Below, piece by piece: positions 1 through 13,689 of a DNA stretch of 64,000 nucleotides (positions are counted from its first letter, which is position 1; every line of letters begins with the position of its first letter). The stretch is from Absidia repens (lineage: Eukaryota > Mucoromycota > Mucoromycetes > Mucorales > Cunninghamellaceae): the NCBI GenBank assembly GCA_002105175.1, contig MCGE01000008.1, positions 186,001-250,000 on the forward strand, given 5' to 3'. Under the pieces are notes generated by a model that was not told where the DNA came from, searched no databases, and saw only the letters and a program-made list of their open reading frames with translations. The position numbers and the translations under genes are program-made.

Positions 1-3000
1 GTCTTCTACAACTACTTTATGGAATACAATGAAGTCATGAGTGGTCTTGAAAAGGGTGATCTTTACAAATGCCAACTACGTATCAACAAACGCAAACGGA
101 TGGATGCTTATGCAACTTCGGATATATTGGGGGAAGACATTTATTTGTGCGGTGACAGTGCTCGCAATCGTGCCTTGGATGGTGATGTAGTGGTGGTACG
201 TCTCTTGGATGTCGATGCTATTTGGAAAAAACGAACCGAGCGGGAAAAACGATTTACTGAAAAAAGGAAACAGCAACCCCAAGATCAACAACAAAATGGT
301 ACTGAACAAAAGGATGAAACAGTGGCCAACAACGCCAACGATGACACTGCTATTCCTGTCGCCACTCTCGCCGAAGATGATACAGTCAATGCCAAAGACA
401 ATGCTATTGAACAAGAAGATGACGATGAAAACTCGGACCGGAAGCCAAAATATGCTGGTGAAGTTGTCTACATTTTGGATCGTGGTGAAGGAATGACTTA
501 TACTGGGTAAGAAGGGCATACATGGAAGGAGGGTTAACCATTGAATGAAAGAAAAACAAAGTAACTCGAATTTTTTCTATGATATGTAGCATCATCTCAA
601 CATATAGACCGGGGTCATTCCAAAAGAATTCGGAGGATAGCAAGAAATCAAACGAAATCAAACACGTTTGGTTCAAACCAACCGACAAGCGGACTCCTCT
701 GATGATGATTGACATACGAAATGCACCACATGACGTGGTATCCAATGCGGGATTCTATGAAAAGCATCTGGTGGAGGTAAACAAGGAGAAAAAGAAAAAA
801 GAAAAAGAATATTATCAACAGTACTAATTTGTATCGTTTGTTATATAATCATCACGTTGATTAGGCGGCACTTGTTAGATGGCCAATCTCATTTAGGGCA
901 CCTTTTGGAAGAATTATTCGCTCTCTAGGACCCATTGGTGTTTTGAAGGCGGAAGAACAAGCAATGCTCACGGACAACAATATCATGGATGCACCATTTG
1001 ACAATTTGGTTATGACTTACCTTGATAAAATCCCAAGAACCATCACAGCTTCTGAGATTACAAAACGACGTGATCTACGAAATGAACTCGTTTTTACGAT
1101 CGATCCCTTGGCAGCTAAAGGTGCGTATTGGTTATTCCTTTATTTTTTTAAAAAAAGAAATGGAAAGGAAAAGATATTCATTTATTATGATATATTTGTT
1201 AGATCTCGATGACGCTTTGCACATCAAATGTCTTGATGATGGAAACTTCGAAGTTGGGGTGCATATTGCTGACGTCTCGTATTATGTTAAGCAAGATACC
1301 CTATTGGATGCAGAAGCTAGAAAACGCGGCACTACCACTTATTTGGTGAACAGATCCATCCCAATGCTTCCGAACCCACTTTGCGAAGATCTATGCAGTT
1401 TGACACCATTAGAGGATAAGTATGTCATTTTTCTTCATGATATTTATTATTATACTTCATTTCGTTACTTATCTTTGTATTCCTGATATATTGAAATAGA
1501 TTGGCCTTCTCAGTGATTTGGAAATTGGATCATGATGGAAATATAATTGACACATGGTTTGGTCGTACGGTTATCAGGTAAAATTCAGAAAGAAAAAAAA
1601 AAGGCACAGGTCATCGATGGAGAAGACATGGGACTGATTGAACTGATTGCCCTTTTATGGCATTGATATTTAAACGTAGGTCATGCGCAAAGCTTGCTTA
1701 TGACGATGTACAGAGTGTGATTGACCAAGGACACCTTCCCAAGGACACGGTGATTACAGACTATAGCGAAGGACAGGTGGAATCAAACATTATGGATCTA
1801 TTCAAGCTATCTACGGCGATGCGCAAACGAAGGTACGACGGCGGCGCACTGTCAATGAATTCGGTGAAACTGTCCTTTACTTTGAACGAAGATGATGAAC
1901 CAATAGGGGTATCTGTATTTGAAGCTAAAGAAGCCAACAAGCTGGTTGAAGAATTCATGTTGCTGGCAAATATATCTGTGGCTCAAAAAATTTGGGAAGC
2001 ATATCCATCTTGCTCTCTTTTGCGGCGTCACGAATGTCCTATTGAAAGGCGACTGGTAAGAACTATATATATACATATATCTGTGATCACTCCATCGCTT
2101 AATCTTATTTTATTGAAACTCATATGCTTTTTTCTTGACGCTATTGTTATTTAGAATCAATTTTTGGAACTGACAGGAGAATTAGGATATGATTTTGATA
2201 TCGGCTCTGCTGCTGGGCTACAGTCATCATTTGATAAATTGGACGATGTGGATGTCAAGAATGTGTTACTGGTACTTGCCATTCAACCGATGAAAAGGGC
2301 CACGTACATTTGCTCTGGAGCGGTCCGAAACAAGCAATATCTCCATTATGCTCTCAATCAAGATTACTACACTCACTTTACGTCTCCGATTCGCCGATAT
2401 GCTGATGTAGTTGTACATAGACTTCTAGATGCTGCTATTTCTGGCAAAGGTAAAGATCTTCATGTAATCACACATTCCATTTTTAACCGCATTAACTTGT
2501 TGGCATTATCGCTTTTCTTGGTTTTTTTTTTTTTTTAGAGGATTGTGGATACGATACGAAGTTGCTCCAGAAGATTGCGTTACGATGTAATCGGAAAAAG
2601 GATGGTGCCAAAAATGCTCAAGAATCAGATATCATGCTTTACCTGGCTGACTACCTTACCATGTTGGAGAAGAAAGAAGGAACACAAGTTGAAAGGGCCG
2701 TGGTGATTGGTGTGAACAAAAAGCGCTTCGATGTCTATGTTCCCAAATATGGTTTGGAGTATTGTATCCAGCCTGGTGCTCTCCCAATGCAAGATTTTGT
2801 GTTTGATGATGGTCGACTCGATTTGTTTTGGAAGGCTGGTATCCCTGTCAACGCGGCTTATTTTGAAAAGGCACGGGAACGGAAATGGGACGATGCCGAT
2901 GACGACAATGACGAAGACAATATAGAGAATACCGACGACAATGGCCACAACAACGAGGGAACACAAGCTGCTGAAAACGATGGCATCGATCAAATCACAA

Positions 3001-3197
3001 GACAACTCTCAACTACAAGTGTCGCCAGCGCAAACAAGAATGGTGAAGATCTTCCACGAAAATTACATCCGGCGCCTTTGGATAACGACAAGTGTATGCA
3101 ATCTATCGACATGCTGGCTACCATCAATGTCCACGTTATACCCGACAAGTCACAAACACCTCCTAGAATTCATATCTTCCCCGTAAACCCGTTTTAG
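1..3197 (+). CDS. DIS3L2/SSD1-family RNase II protein (5' truncated by window edge)
   Basis: This is the 3' part of a large RNA-binding RNase II (RNB) protein. Inferred exons are 1-506, 590-776, 865-1120, 1203-1419, 1500-1577, 1680-2055, 2155-2449 and 2539-3197, with phases consistent across every junction. The first exon holds cold-shock-type sequence ([14 protein letters not shown], then [13 protein letters not shown]) followed by an acidic/Gln insert. The RNB domain carries TIDPLAAK joined by splicing to DLDDALH, then HIADVSYYV, and later [18 protein letters not shown]. An S1-like region ([20 protein letters not shown]) and an acidic insert precede the C-terminus, whose [12 protein letters not shown] resembles SSD1/DIS3L2 tails. 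The four acidic residues that coordinate metal in active RNase II enzymes (D-x5-D-x-D-D) are all present, whereas budding-yeast Ssd1 is described as non-catalytic. The protein probably acts in cytoplasmic mRNA decay or translational control. A polyadenylation-like AATAAA lies at 3336-3341. The choice between DIS3L2 and SSD1 naming is open. Confidence 0.9.
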
Positions 3198-3844
3198 CTC
3201 GTTAGTAGTTTATTGATCCATCCTTTTCTTAGTATTAGCATTAGTATTATTATTTGTTGCTGTTGTTGTTATTTCTTTTGGAGACATATTTTGCTTTTGG
3301 ATTTATTTGATGCGCTCATTTTATTATCATTCTTCAATAAAAATGTTTTTTTATACCAAATATCGTATATTTTGACAACAATTTTGACGTATTGATTGGA
3401 AGCTTGTCATTGGCTGGTAAATTCGCATTTGTGATTTTTTTTATTGAAATGTGTGATTGGTCAAGACGGGTAAACCTGAGGGTACATTTCTGGCAAATAG
3501 TGCTTGTCGATTGTATATACGGATATATAAATAGGTATATATATATATTATGGCATATTGTGTATGTGTTGGGTTTAGCTAATGGAATGTTGGATCTTTA
3601 CTGCAAGATGTATTCACCAGTTTTTTTATTACATTTATAAAATAAAGATGACGCTGACCAAGAGTAATCATGAGCGCCAGAAATCACATGTGTCGGAGCA
3701 GCATGTGAATATATATTGTCATCTTAAACTCTGCGGGGTAAAGCGCCCGCTATAAATGTTGTAATCTTTTTTTTTTCTTTTTTTCCTTTTTTTTTTCCCT
3801 TCCCCACTTTTTTATTCTCTTCTATATTTATATCATTTATCATT
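3198..3844. other. Intergenic region, no gene seen
   Basis: This spacer holds the 3' end signals of the RNase II gene and the promoter of the FOX2 gene. Short frames on + are AT-rich and show no family motif. A T-rich tract lies immediately before the FOX2 start, as in many promoters in this window. Confidence 0.6.
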
Positions 3845-6800
3845 ATGTCGAACGATATTCGTTTTGATGGCCGTGTTGCCATTGTTACCGGTGCTGGTGG
3901 AGGTAAGGATAGCTGATGAAAAACACTGTAAACAACAATAGCAATCAATTTTTTTAATTGATGTACTAACGCGACTTTGATATCTTCTTTCATATGAAAA
4001 AAATGGTAATCACCAATTATAGGTCTTGGAAAAGCATATGCCCTCTTCTTTTCTCAACGTGGTGCTAGCGTCGTTGTGAACGATCTTGGTGCGATCAAGA
4101 AGGACGATGGCTCCAGCGTCAAGGCTGCTGATGTGGTTGTTGACGAAATCCTCAAGAATGGAGGACAAGCTGTGGCCAATTACAACTCTGTGGAAGACGG
4201 CCAAAAGATTGTGGATACTGCCATGAAGGCCTTTGGACGTATTGACATTATTATCAACAATGCTGGTATTCTCCGTGACAAGTCCTTTGCTCGTATGACT
4301 GATGCTGACTGGGATATTATCCAAGCTGTCCATGTGAAAGGTTCCTATGCCGTCACTAAAGCTGCCTGGCCTATTATGCGTAAGCAAAAGTATGGCCGTA
4401 TCATCATGACTGCATCTGCTGCTGGTCTCTATGGTAACTTTGGTCAAGCGAACTACTCTGCTGCCAAGTTGGGTTTGGCTTCCTTCGGTTTCTCCTTGGC
4501 TCGTGAAGGTGAACGGGACAATATTCACTGTAACACTATTGCTCCCATGGCTGCTTCCAAAATGTAAGTCAACACTCCTTTTGTTCCCACCCCTCACCCC
4601 TATAAACAAAGATGGCGTTTTTTTTTTTTTTTTTGTTATTGCTCTGGATTACATTCACTGATCACGCATTTTTATTTTTTGTTCCATAGGACCGAAACTA
4701 TCATGCCTCCTGAAATTCTTGCTTCTCTTAAGCCCGAATTTGTTTGTCCTGTTGTCGGTTATCTCTGTCACGAAAACACTGAAGATACTGGTGGTGTATT
4801 TGAAGTGGGAGGTGGATTTGTCTCTAAGCTTCGCTGGGAACGCTCTGCTGGTAGCGTCTTCAAGGCTGACGACACCTTCACTCCTGATGCTGTTGCTGCC
4901 AAGTTTGAACAAATCGTAGACTTTGATAAGGATGTTGAATACCCTGCCTCTATTATGGATACCAACTTCTTGGAACTTTTGGAACGTGCCAAGGCTGCTG
5001 AAGCTAACCCCAAGGGTGATGCTTTACGTTTTGATGGTCAAGTCGCTGTTGTCACTGGTGCTGGTGGTGGTCTCGGTAAAGCTTATGCTTTGCTTTTGGC
5101 CAAATTGGGTGCCTCTGTCGGTAAGTTATTTCGTTTTTTTTTTTTTTTTTTTTTTTTTTGGAAATGGGAAAGCTTATGATTCCTAATGGTATTTAATGTA
5201 TTTTATAGTTGTCAACGATCTCGGTGGCTCCCACAGTGGTCAAGGCTCAGATGCTCGTGCTGCTGACTTGGTCGTCTCTGAAATTCAAAAGGCTGGTGGT
5301 AAGGCTGTGGCTAATTACGACTCTGTTGAAGATGGTGACAAGGTGGTAGAAACTGCTCTCAAGGCCTTTGGTCGTGTGGATATCCTCGTCAACAATGCCG
5401 GTATCCTTCGTGACAAGTCCTTTGCCCGTATGACCGATGCTGATTGGGACCTCGTTCAAAAGGTGCATCTTCGTGGTACTTACAAGGTGATCATGGCGGC
5501 CTGGCCCCACTTTGTGAAGCAAAAGTACGGTCGTATCATCAATACTGCCTCTGCTGTCGGTTTATATGGTAACTTTGGCCAAGCTAACTACTCTACCGCC
5601 AAGTTAGCTATTGTCGGTTTGACCAAGACTTTGGCTTTGGAAGGTCAACGCAAGAATATTCTCTGCAACGTGATTGCTCCCAACGCTGGTACTCGTATGA
5701 CTGCCACTGTGATGCCCCCTGAAATGGTCGAAGCCTTCAAGCCCGAATATGTCGCCCCTCTTATTGCCTACCTCGGTCACAGCAGCAACGAAGAAACCGG
5801 TAGTATTTTTGAAGTTGGAAGTGGTTGGGTTGCCAAGGTTCGCTGGCAACGTACTGGTGGCGTTGGCTTCCCCGCTAACCGTGATTTGACTCCTGAACAA
5901 GTCGCCAAGGAATGGGCTCGTATCTCTGACTTTGATGATGGTCGTGCCACCAACCCTGCCTCTACTCAAGACTCTTTTGCTGGCTTCATGGAAAACTTTA
6001 GCAATGTCGCCGAAGATGAAGAACCTGCTTCCAATGATGTGGTTGCCAATGCCAAGAAGATCGACTTTGAAGAACTGAAATTCTCCTATGAAGAACGTGA
6101 CGTGATTTTGTATGCCCTTGGTGTCGGATGCAAGCGTCAAGATCTCAAGTGGGTGTATGAAAATGATACTGATTTTGGTGCTCTCCCTACTTTCGGTGTG
6201 ATTCCCTCCTTCTTGTCCATGAATAGTGTACCCTTTGGTGATGTTGTTCCCAACTTCAACCCTGTAAGTATACTTGGAAATATAGCATAGATTTTTTACA
6301 AAAAAAAAAAGTTGAGGGGAGAAAAAGGGCCAGATATTAATGAGATCTTTGTTTTGCGTTATATTAGATGATGTTGCTCCACGGTGAACAATTCTTAGAG
6401 CTCAAGAAGGAAATTCCTACCAGTGGTACTTTGACCTCCAAGGCGCGTGTTATTGACATTTTGGACAAGGGCAAGGGTGCTACTGTTGTTGTTGGTGTGA
6501 CCACCAAGGACGAATCTGGTGAAGTTGTATTTGAAAATGAATTCACTTTGTTCATCCGTGGTAGCGGTGGATTTGGTGGTGACAAGAAGGGCGCCGACCG
6601 TGGTGCTGCGACTGCTTCTAACACTCCTCCTAACCGAAAGCCTGATGCTGTTGTTACTGAAAAGACACATGAAGACCAAGCTGCTCTTTACCGTTTGAGT
6701 GGTGACTATAATCCTTTACACATTGATCCTGAAATGTCCGCTATGGTAAGTTGATAGGGAAGTGAAATCCGTGAGTGATGGTCATAGAAACTGATTGTCG

Positions 6801-7100
6801 TCTTTTCTTAATATTATCTTTTAGGGCGGTTTTGATGTACCAATCTTACACGGTTTGGCCAGTTTCGGTGTGTCTGGTAAACATGTATTGAAGACCTTCG
6901 GTGAAAATGATGCTGCCTCATTCAAGAACATTAAGGTCCGCTTTGCTAAGCATGTCTTCCCAGGTGAAACTTTGGAGACTCAAATGTGGAAGGAAGGTAA
7001 CAAGGTCATCTTCCAAACTCGTGTGGTTGAACGCGATGTCATTGCCATCTCCAACGCTGCTGTGGAACTCGTTGGTGCTGCTCGTGACAGCAAATTGTAA
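3845..7100 (+). CDS. FOX2: Peroxisomal multifunctional beta-oxidation enzyme (MFE-2: hydroxyacyl-CoA dehydrogenase / enoyl-CoA hydratase 2)
   Basis: This enzyme catalyses the hydration and the second oxidation step of peroxisomal fatty-acid beta-oxidation. Exons 3845-3902, 4023-4563, 4690-5120, 5209-6263, 6368-6745 and 6825-7100 give 912 residues, normal for fungal FOX2. Two tandem short-chain dehydrogenase domains are visible. Each has a [10 protein letters not shown] nucleotide-binding loop, [14 protein letters not shown] and a catalytic Tyr-Lys (YSAAK in the first, YSTAK in the second). The C-terminal hot-dog hydratase-2 domain carries the signature [13 protein letters not shown] with the catalytic Asp and His. 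The protein ends in SKL, a canonical peroxisomal targeting signal 1. The start ATG is followed directly by the first SDR domain and is preceded by a T-rich leader. The two SDR domains are similar at both protein and DNA level, reflecting the old internal duplication typical of fungal MFE-2. AATAAA-like sites follow at about 7148. Confidence 0.96.
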
Positions 7101-7768
7101 ATTGTTTAGTTAGTAGTGTAGTTTTACTTGGTCTTTTTATTTTGATAATAAAAAATAATGTTTTTTATGTTGTATCCCTTTTGACTTGGTGATAATGAAG
7201 ATGTTTGTTGCTGGTTGTTTTTTATAGCTTTATGGGTAGGTTTAGAATCAGGAAATACTATTATTATTATCATCAATATTATTGGCCGAGATTGCGGGAA
7301 GATCCTAGACGGGTCCAGAGGATAGGCACAAGCTCCCCAGGGCAACGTTAGGCAGTAGAGTTCAGAAAGGATAATGTGAAATATATTGACAAGGTGAAAG
7401 TTTATCCGCGGATAATCTCCTTTTTTTTATTGGGCTGACGGGATACATCGGGAAACTCCGATGGACGTTTGTAATGGCTGAACAATAAAATAAGAACTTG
7501 GTTGAAAAACAACATTCTATGTGGATAAAAAAAATTGCATCGACTTTAGTCACTATCACTCAAGACCGAAAAACATTTAAGCTTCAATGCACCAGCAATA
7601 CTACTGTAAATGATTTCTCACTACTAATTCATTCAAATTGAACTCCGATTTTGCTCACTCCCATATGGATCGTGGAGTAATCCCAACCAATCAATGAGTA
7701 GAAAAATTAATAAATTAGACTTATTTTTTTTTTCCTTTCTTTTTTCTGTTCTTTCTCAATTCAACAGA
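7101..7768. other. Intergenic region, no gene seen
   Basis: Spacer between FOX2 and the HAD phosphatase. It contains AT-rich 3' sequence and short frames without family motifs on either strand. A pyrimidine-rich leader precedes the phosphatase start. Confidence 0.55.
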
Positions 7769-8751
7769 ATGGCTTGTTCACAATCCAACAATATCTCAGG
7801 CTTGAAAGGTTTTATATTTGATTTGGACGGGACTGTGGTCGACACGACTCCTTTGATCATTAGTCATTGGTTAGCATTCGGTGAAGAACATAACTTGGAC
7901 GGTCATAAGGTATAGTATACCCCTTCCCCCTTTTTCCGCTACTGACATGCTGTACCACGTTGCAACTTTTGTTTACACATATAAATTTTAAATTATAGAT
8001 TTTGGCTACCTCGCATGGAAGACGCTCTATTGAAACCATTGCTGAATGGGTACCTGAAAAAGCGACAAAGGAATACGTAGATTATTATGAAAAACGGTTG
8101 ACGGATCAGACTGATGGTTTGACAGGTAAACACACATAAGAAAAAACCGGGATATGGAATACTCAAATTAATCTTTTTTTTTTAAAAAAAAAAAAATCTT
8201 TGTCATGTGCAGTGCTTCCTGGTGTGGTGGATCTATTGAAATCCATTCCATTTGGCAAATGGGGTGTCTACACAGGCGGGTCGACCTATATGGCAGAAAA
8301 TAGGCTAAAACAATGCGGCTTCCCAATTCCGGATAGTTTATTCACTGCCGACATGGTAAATTGTGTTTTGGATTATTTTTGGATGGTAAAAGGCTTATAC
8401 TAACTCTTTCTTCTTATGTGTGAAATGAAGGTGGACCGGGGAAAACCTCATCCCGAAGGCTATCTAAAGGCTGCTGAACGCCTTGGTATCTCACCAAGTG
8501 ACTGCGTGGTTTTTGAAGACGCACCTGCTGGTAAATACACACAAAATTATGTACAATACCAAGATGCTAATTTATATTTTGTAGGTGTTCGCGCTGGTAA
8601 ATCAGCTGGAATGATAGTTATTGCTTGTACTACCACCCATACTATAGAACAGTTGCAAGAAGCTGGTGCTGATCACATAGTGTCCTTTTTGAATGAAGTT
8701 TCTGTCACGGAACAAGAGGATGGCTCGTTTAATGTGGAAATAGATAACTAG
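7769..8751 (+). CDS. HAD-superfamily sugar/glycerol phosphate phosphatase (GPP/DOG type)
   Basis: This is a soluble HAD phosphatase of the beta-phosphoglucomutase-like subfamily that contains fungal glycerol-3-phosphatases (Gpp1/2) and 2-deoxyglucose-6-phosphatases. Exons 7769-7909, 7999-8125, 8213-8355, 8431-8530 and 8585-8751 give 225 residues. Motif I is FDLDGTVVD, with nucleophile Asp18 and general acid Asp20. Motif II is the YTGGS stretch in GVYTGGSTYM. Motif III is the lysine of DRGKPHPEGYL, and motif IV is VVFEDAPAG, split by an intron. A cap domain lies between motifs I and II. The ATG at 7769 was chosen because an in-frame upstream ATG at 7694 would add a T-tract-encoded Phe/Ser-rich stretch that is probably 5' UTR. 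The exact substrate cannot be read from sequence. An AATAAA lies near 8801. Confidence 0.9.
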
Positions 8752-9169
8752 AAATGCTTTCATTTTGTAGTTTAGTTATATTATCATAGATCATTTTTCA
8801 ATAAAACATATTTCTTATTGGTTTGCCATTTCAAATGAGTCATTTGTGTCTTTTAAATTCTTGGTTGTGCCAGGGTATTTTGATCGTGAATGCAATCCTA
8901 TTCTTATATACAATTTATCAATCATTCGTCTTATCATTATCAGCAACCGTACTCCGTAGTATTATTAGTCTTATGTTTTTATTTAGTTATTCCGTTGTCC
9001 ATATACTTTTTTTTTATCTATATATCAAATTATCCAATAAAACAACCATCTTTTTATCTACCAATTATTGTTAAAGTGCATAGTTTTAAAAAATAAAAAG
9101 CCTCCATGTCTTCTCACACATAATATAATTTCAAACCATTCTTACACTGGCAAAAAAAAAAAAAAAGAA
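8752..9169. other. Intergenic region, no gene seen
   Basis: 3' flank of the phosphatase gene: AT-rich with an A-run at about 9151-9164 immediately before the first interspersed repeat copy. No coding or RNA gene signal was found. Confidence 0.5.
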
Positions 9170-10212
9170 CCTACTGGGTGTCAGGGGGCGTTGTTGAAGG
9201 GTGGTTTTTAATGAAACCAGACCCTTCCCTCCCGCCATTTCTTAACAGACTCAACTGACTCCCAGTTTGCGATCCTATTGTTCTTTATATTATACGCAGT
9301 ATTAAATAAATGAAAAATAGCGAGCTGGATATCCACCGTACAACCAGTATAGTGGAGATTACGCAGGCGGCTCAGTTTAGGTTGATTGATAGAAAGGGCA
9401 AAGCAGTAATAAAAGCACCTATCATATTAAGTGACCTAGAACTGCCAACCAGTCGCTAAGCATCAGGGAGTGGAGTAAGGCCATATTTGGTAGCAAGTGC
9501 TATAAGATTGCCATTCAGTTCCTGGGCATGTGTGGAATATTCATTGTGGATGAACTAGAAAACAAATGTTTGATAAGGTACTCGCACAACAACTACAATA
9601 GAAACATTAATCACTCCCCAATGTGTCACAACAGTGTTAAAAAAAAGGTATAGTTTATTGAAGCATATTGCTAACATGGGAATTTATGGGACAATCTATT
9701 GGAAGACATGTATATTTGAAAAATGATCAACACTAAAGGAGACAACTGTAAATTGGGAACTAATATGTTGTAGAATGAATGAAAAGAACTCAAGTGCTAT
9801 CTGTTACTAACGAACTGCAATAGTCAGTACTAATTAAAAGGATGATGGTGGTAAAAAAGCGATCTATTGCAGAAGAAATAATGAGACTAATAAGGCATAT
9901 TTCATTGAAAGAGGTAAATATAGGCATATTTTTATTCAGACGTAGATACAAACTATGGATAAATCAGTACTATACTAAGCTTATGAAGATTTCAAAAAGC
10001 CAACTAACGGTGGTTCTAATCCTGAATTCAAAATGAAAGGGTTTCCCCATACATCTTGTAATCCCTGTTCTGAAAATCCTTCTAAATTATTCCGGATACT
10101 AATCTAAGTCCACTATAACCTATAGGGGTCACAATTGTGAAGAATTAAAGAAAGAAAAAACAGAAGTAAAAAAAGTGTGAGTGCAAAAAAAATACGTCTG
10201 CGGGATTTAAAG
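9170..10212 (+). repeat. Interspersed repeat family, copy 1 (near full length)
   Basis: The copy opens with CTACTGGGTGTCAG next to an A-run and closes with TACGTCTGCGGGATTTAAAG. Its 3' part carries the conserved block (AAAATGAAAGGGTTTCCCC at about 10029, then CATCTTGTAATCCCTG) found in all nine copies of this window. The interior contains several TTTATTGAAGCAT-like modules. It holds no plausible coding sequence: the only frame over 60 codons (9842-10036) has no family motif and does not persist in other copies. Confidence 0.85.
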
Positions 10213-10788
10213 TTCTTTTTTTATCTGACCTCTTCTTGACACAGAAAAATAAGCTCGCATTATCGCTCACCTTCGGTTTGCAATTTTATTTATCTTTTTG
10301 GGGGATATAAAAAGGAAAGTCGCTCTTTATACATGAATATATATAAGCAACAAACGCTCTATCGACATAACATTGTTCTTTTTCACCTTTACCATCATAT
10401 TTTGCTACGAGGTAAAACGCCTTATCGACAAATAAAAAGAATATGTACCTTTAGCATTTTCTGTGAAACCAAAAAAAAAAAAAAAAAAAAAAACGTTCTT
10501 GCTGAATTGCACCATATTCGTAATTCACATTCATGGGATGAATTTGAAATAATACCGTCATTTTGTATCATATCATAAGCATTTTTATTTGCGTATTATA
10601 TAAAGTAATAACATCAATAAGAAATAGGGGAGAAAAAAATGTTACCATAGAAGGCAACATGGAAGGATATACAGGAATAGGGGAGGGCAAGGTTGTGCCA
10701 ATGGTAAAAATAAAAATAAAATGGGAAAACGTTGAAAATAAGAGGGGAAAGGGGCTGAAATATGCATCATTTGCGAATAACCCAGTTC
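10213..10788. other. Intergenic region, no gene seen
   Basis: AT-rich spacer between repeat copy 1 and the 3' end of the aspartic protease gene on the minus strand. It contains a poly(A) run at about 10470-10492. Short frames on + look fortuitous. Confidence 0.5.
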
Positions 10789-12512
<1,724 letters not shown>

Positions 12513-12993
12513 GGTATTGAAAAATAATATAACAAAAAGAAAGAGAAAAAAAAATCAGGTACATAAAAAAGAGAATATTATTCAAAGTCCGTTCGGTTCC
12601 CATTCCGCGACATGATCGCAATCCGTTCATTGTTGAATGCTGTGGAATGGCAACAATACTGTATCTATTTGTAATTATAAAACAAATGACGTGAGATGGA
12701 GATGATTGATTCACCAGATTTACATTTGGGACAAAAATATCTTGACTCAGTTTTGCATAGTGAATAATCATATATGTGTTACCATTTTTGCACCAGAATC
12801 CCCCCCCCACACACACACACACTACGTATATTTATCATCATTATCAAATAGATATATAAATATATATAACAATATGACTACAGGAGAAAACAACATTTTT
12901 TTTTATTAACAAAGACCAGAAAAAAAACAATATGAGGACTAAATGGAAAGTAAAACTAATATAAAACTATAAAGAGGGGTGATAGTATCTAAA
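12513..12993. other. Intergenic region between two minus-strand genes
   Basis: This spacer holds the protease promoter and the 3' end of the eL6 gene. It includes a C-run followed by a (CA)n tract at about 12801-12822. No gene was found. Confidence 0.5.
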
Positions 12994-13689
12994 TTAGAAC
13001 TTCATGTTGTGAGGGAATTGACCTTTGGACAAACCGAACTTGGCAGACAAGTATTGACGGAGGAAGGGGGTCTTGACAACGGCATCGAGGATAGCCTTGT
13101 CGACAGCCTTTTGGTCAGCAGCCTTGGTAGCAGGGACAGCCTTGGCACCTTCTTGTTGAGAGGCGAGGAATTCTTGAGACTTGACAGCAGAGGACTTTTT
13201 GAAGTAGGCGTCGTTGAATTTGGCATCAACAGCACCGATATCGACCTTGGTGGAGGTAGCGATAACGTAGGCTTGGTCAACACGACGGAGAGGGACACCA
13301 TTGACACGGAAAGGACCAGTGACGAGGAGGAGACCAGAATCCAATTGCTTCAAGACAACCACACGCTTTCCACGGTGACGACCAGCCAAAAGAATGACAA
13401 CGGAACCGGGGGCAATGGAGGCACGGAGACCAGCAGCCTTGGCGACCTTACGGGACTTCTTGGGTTGAGGAATATCTTCGGCAGGGTAGAACTTGCTGGC
13501 CTTGTTGGCAGGGACAGTACGCTTACCACCATTCTTGGCACCCTTCACTTCAACAGTCTTGTCAGCAGCAGCTTCCTTGGCAGGGGCAGCAGTGGTGTAC
13601 TTGTTGCGCTTGTACAAAGCCTTCTTGGCGTAAATGGCAGATCGGCTGTAACGAGACACACCGGGCACAAGGGTCGAGTTTCTAGACAT
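12994..13689 (-). CDS. RPL6: 60S ribosomal protein eL6
   Basis: Ribosomal protein eL6 of the large cytosolic subunit, 231 residues in one uninterrupted coding exon. Recognisable stretches are APGSVVILLAGRHRGKRVVVL, the KOW-like core, then LLLVTGPFRVNGVPLRRV and the C-terminal PFLRQYLSAKFGLSKGQFPH. The N-terminus is MSRNSTLVPGVSRYSRS. The ATG at 13689 was chosen because the longer frame to 13806 has no eL6 similarity upstream. A strong acceptor (TTTATAG) sits about 11 nt upstream of the ATG on the coding strand, suggesting an intron in the 5' UTR, common in ribosomal protein genes. Codon use is highly biased, as expected for a highly expressed gene, and this creates a long but spurious antisense frame. 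Confidence 0.95.
   Translation of the reverse strand: MSRNSTLVPGVSRYSRSAIYAKKALYKRNKYTTAAPAKEAAADKTVEVKGAKNGGKRTVPANKASKFYPAEDIPQPKKSRKVAKAAGLRASIAPGSVVILLAGRHRGKRVVVLKQLDSGLLLVTGPFRVNGVPLRRVDQAYVIATSTKVDIGAVDAKFNDAYFKKSSAVKSQEFLASQQEGAKAVPATKAADQKAVDKAILDAVVKTPFLRQYLSAKFGLSKGQFPHNMKF

Noticed and set aside
4010..4609. A 199-codon minus-strand frame within FOX2
   Set aside because: Antisense shadow of the first SDR domain; it spans an intron of the real gene and has no family motif.
7694..7768. Longer start for the HAD phosphatase at an upstream in-frame ATG
   Set aside because: The extra residues come from a T-tract (Phe/Ser-rich) and lie before the conserved HAD domain; more likely 5' UTR.
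9170..10212. Helitron or LTR identity for the repeat family
   Set aside because: Ends begin TCTACTG and resemble a Helitron 5' TC, but no 3' CTRR with hairpin is present; no TG...CA ends or target duplications could be shown for an LTR.
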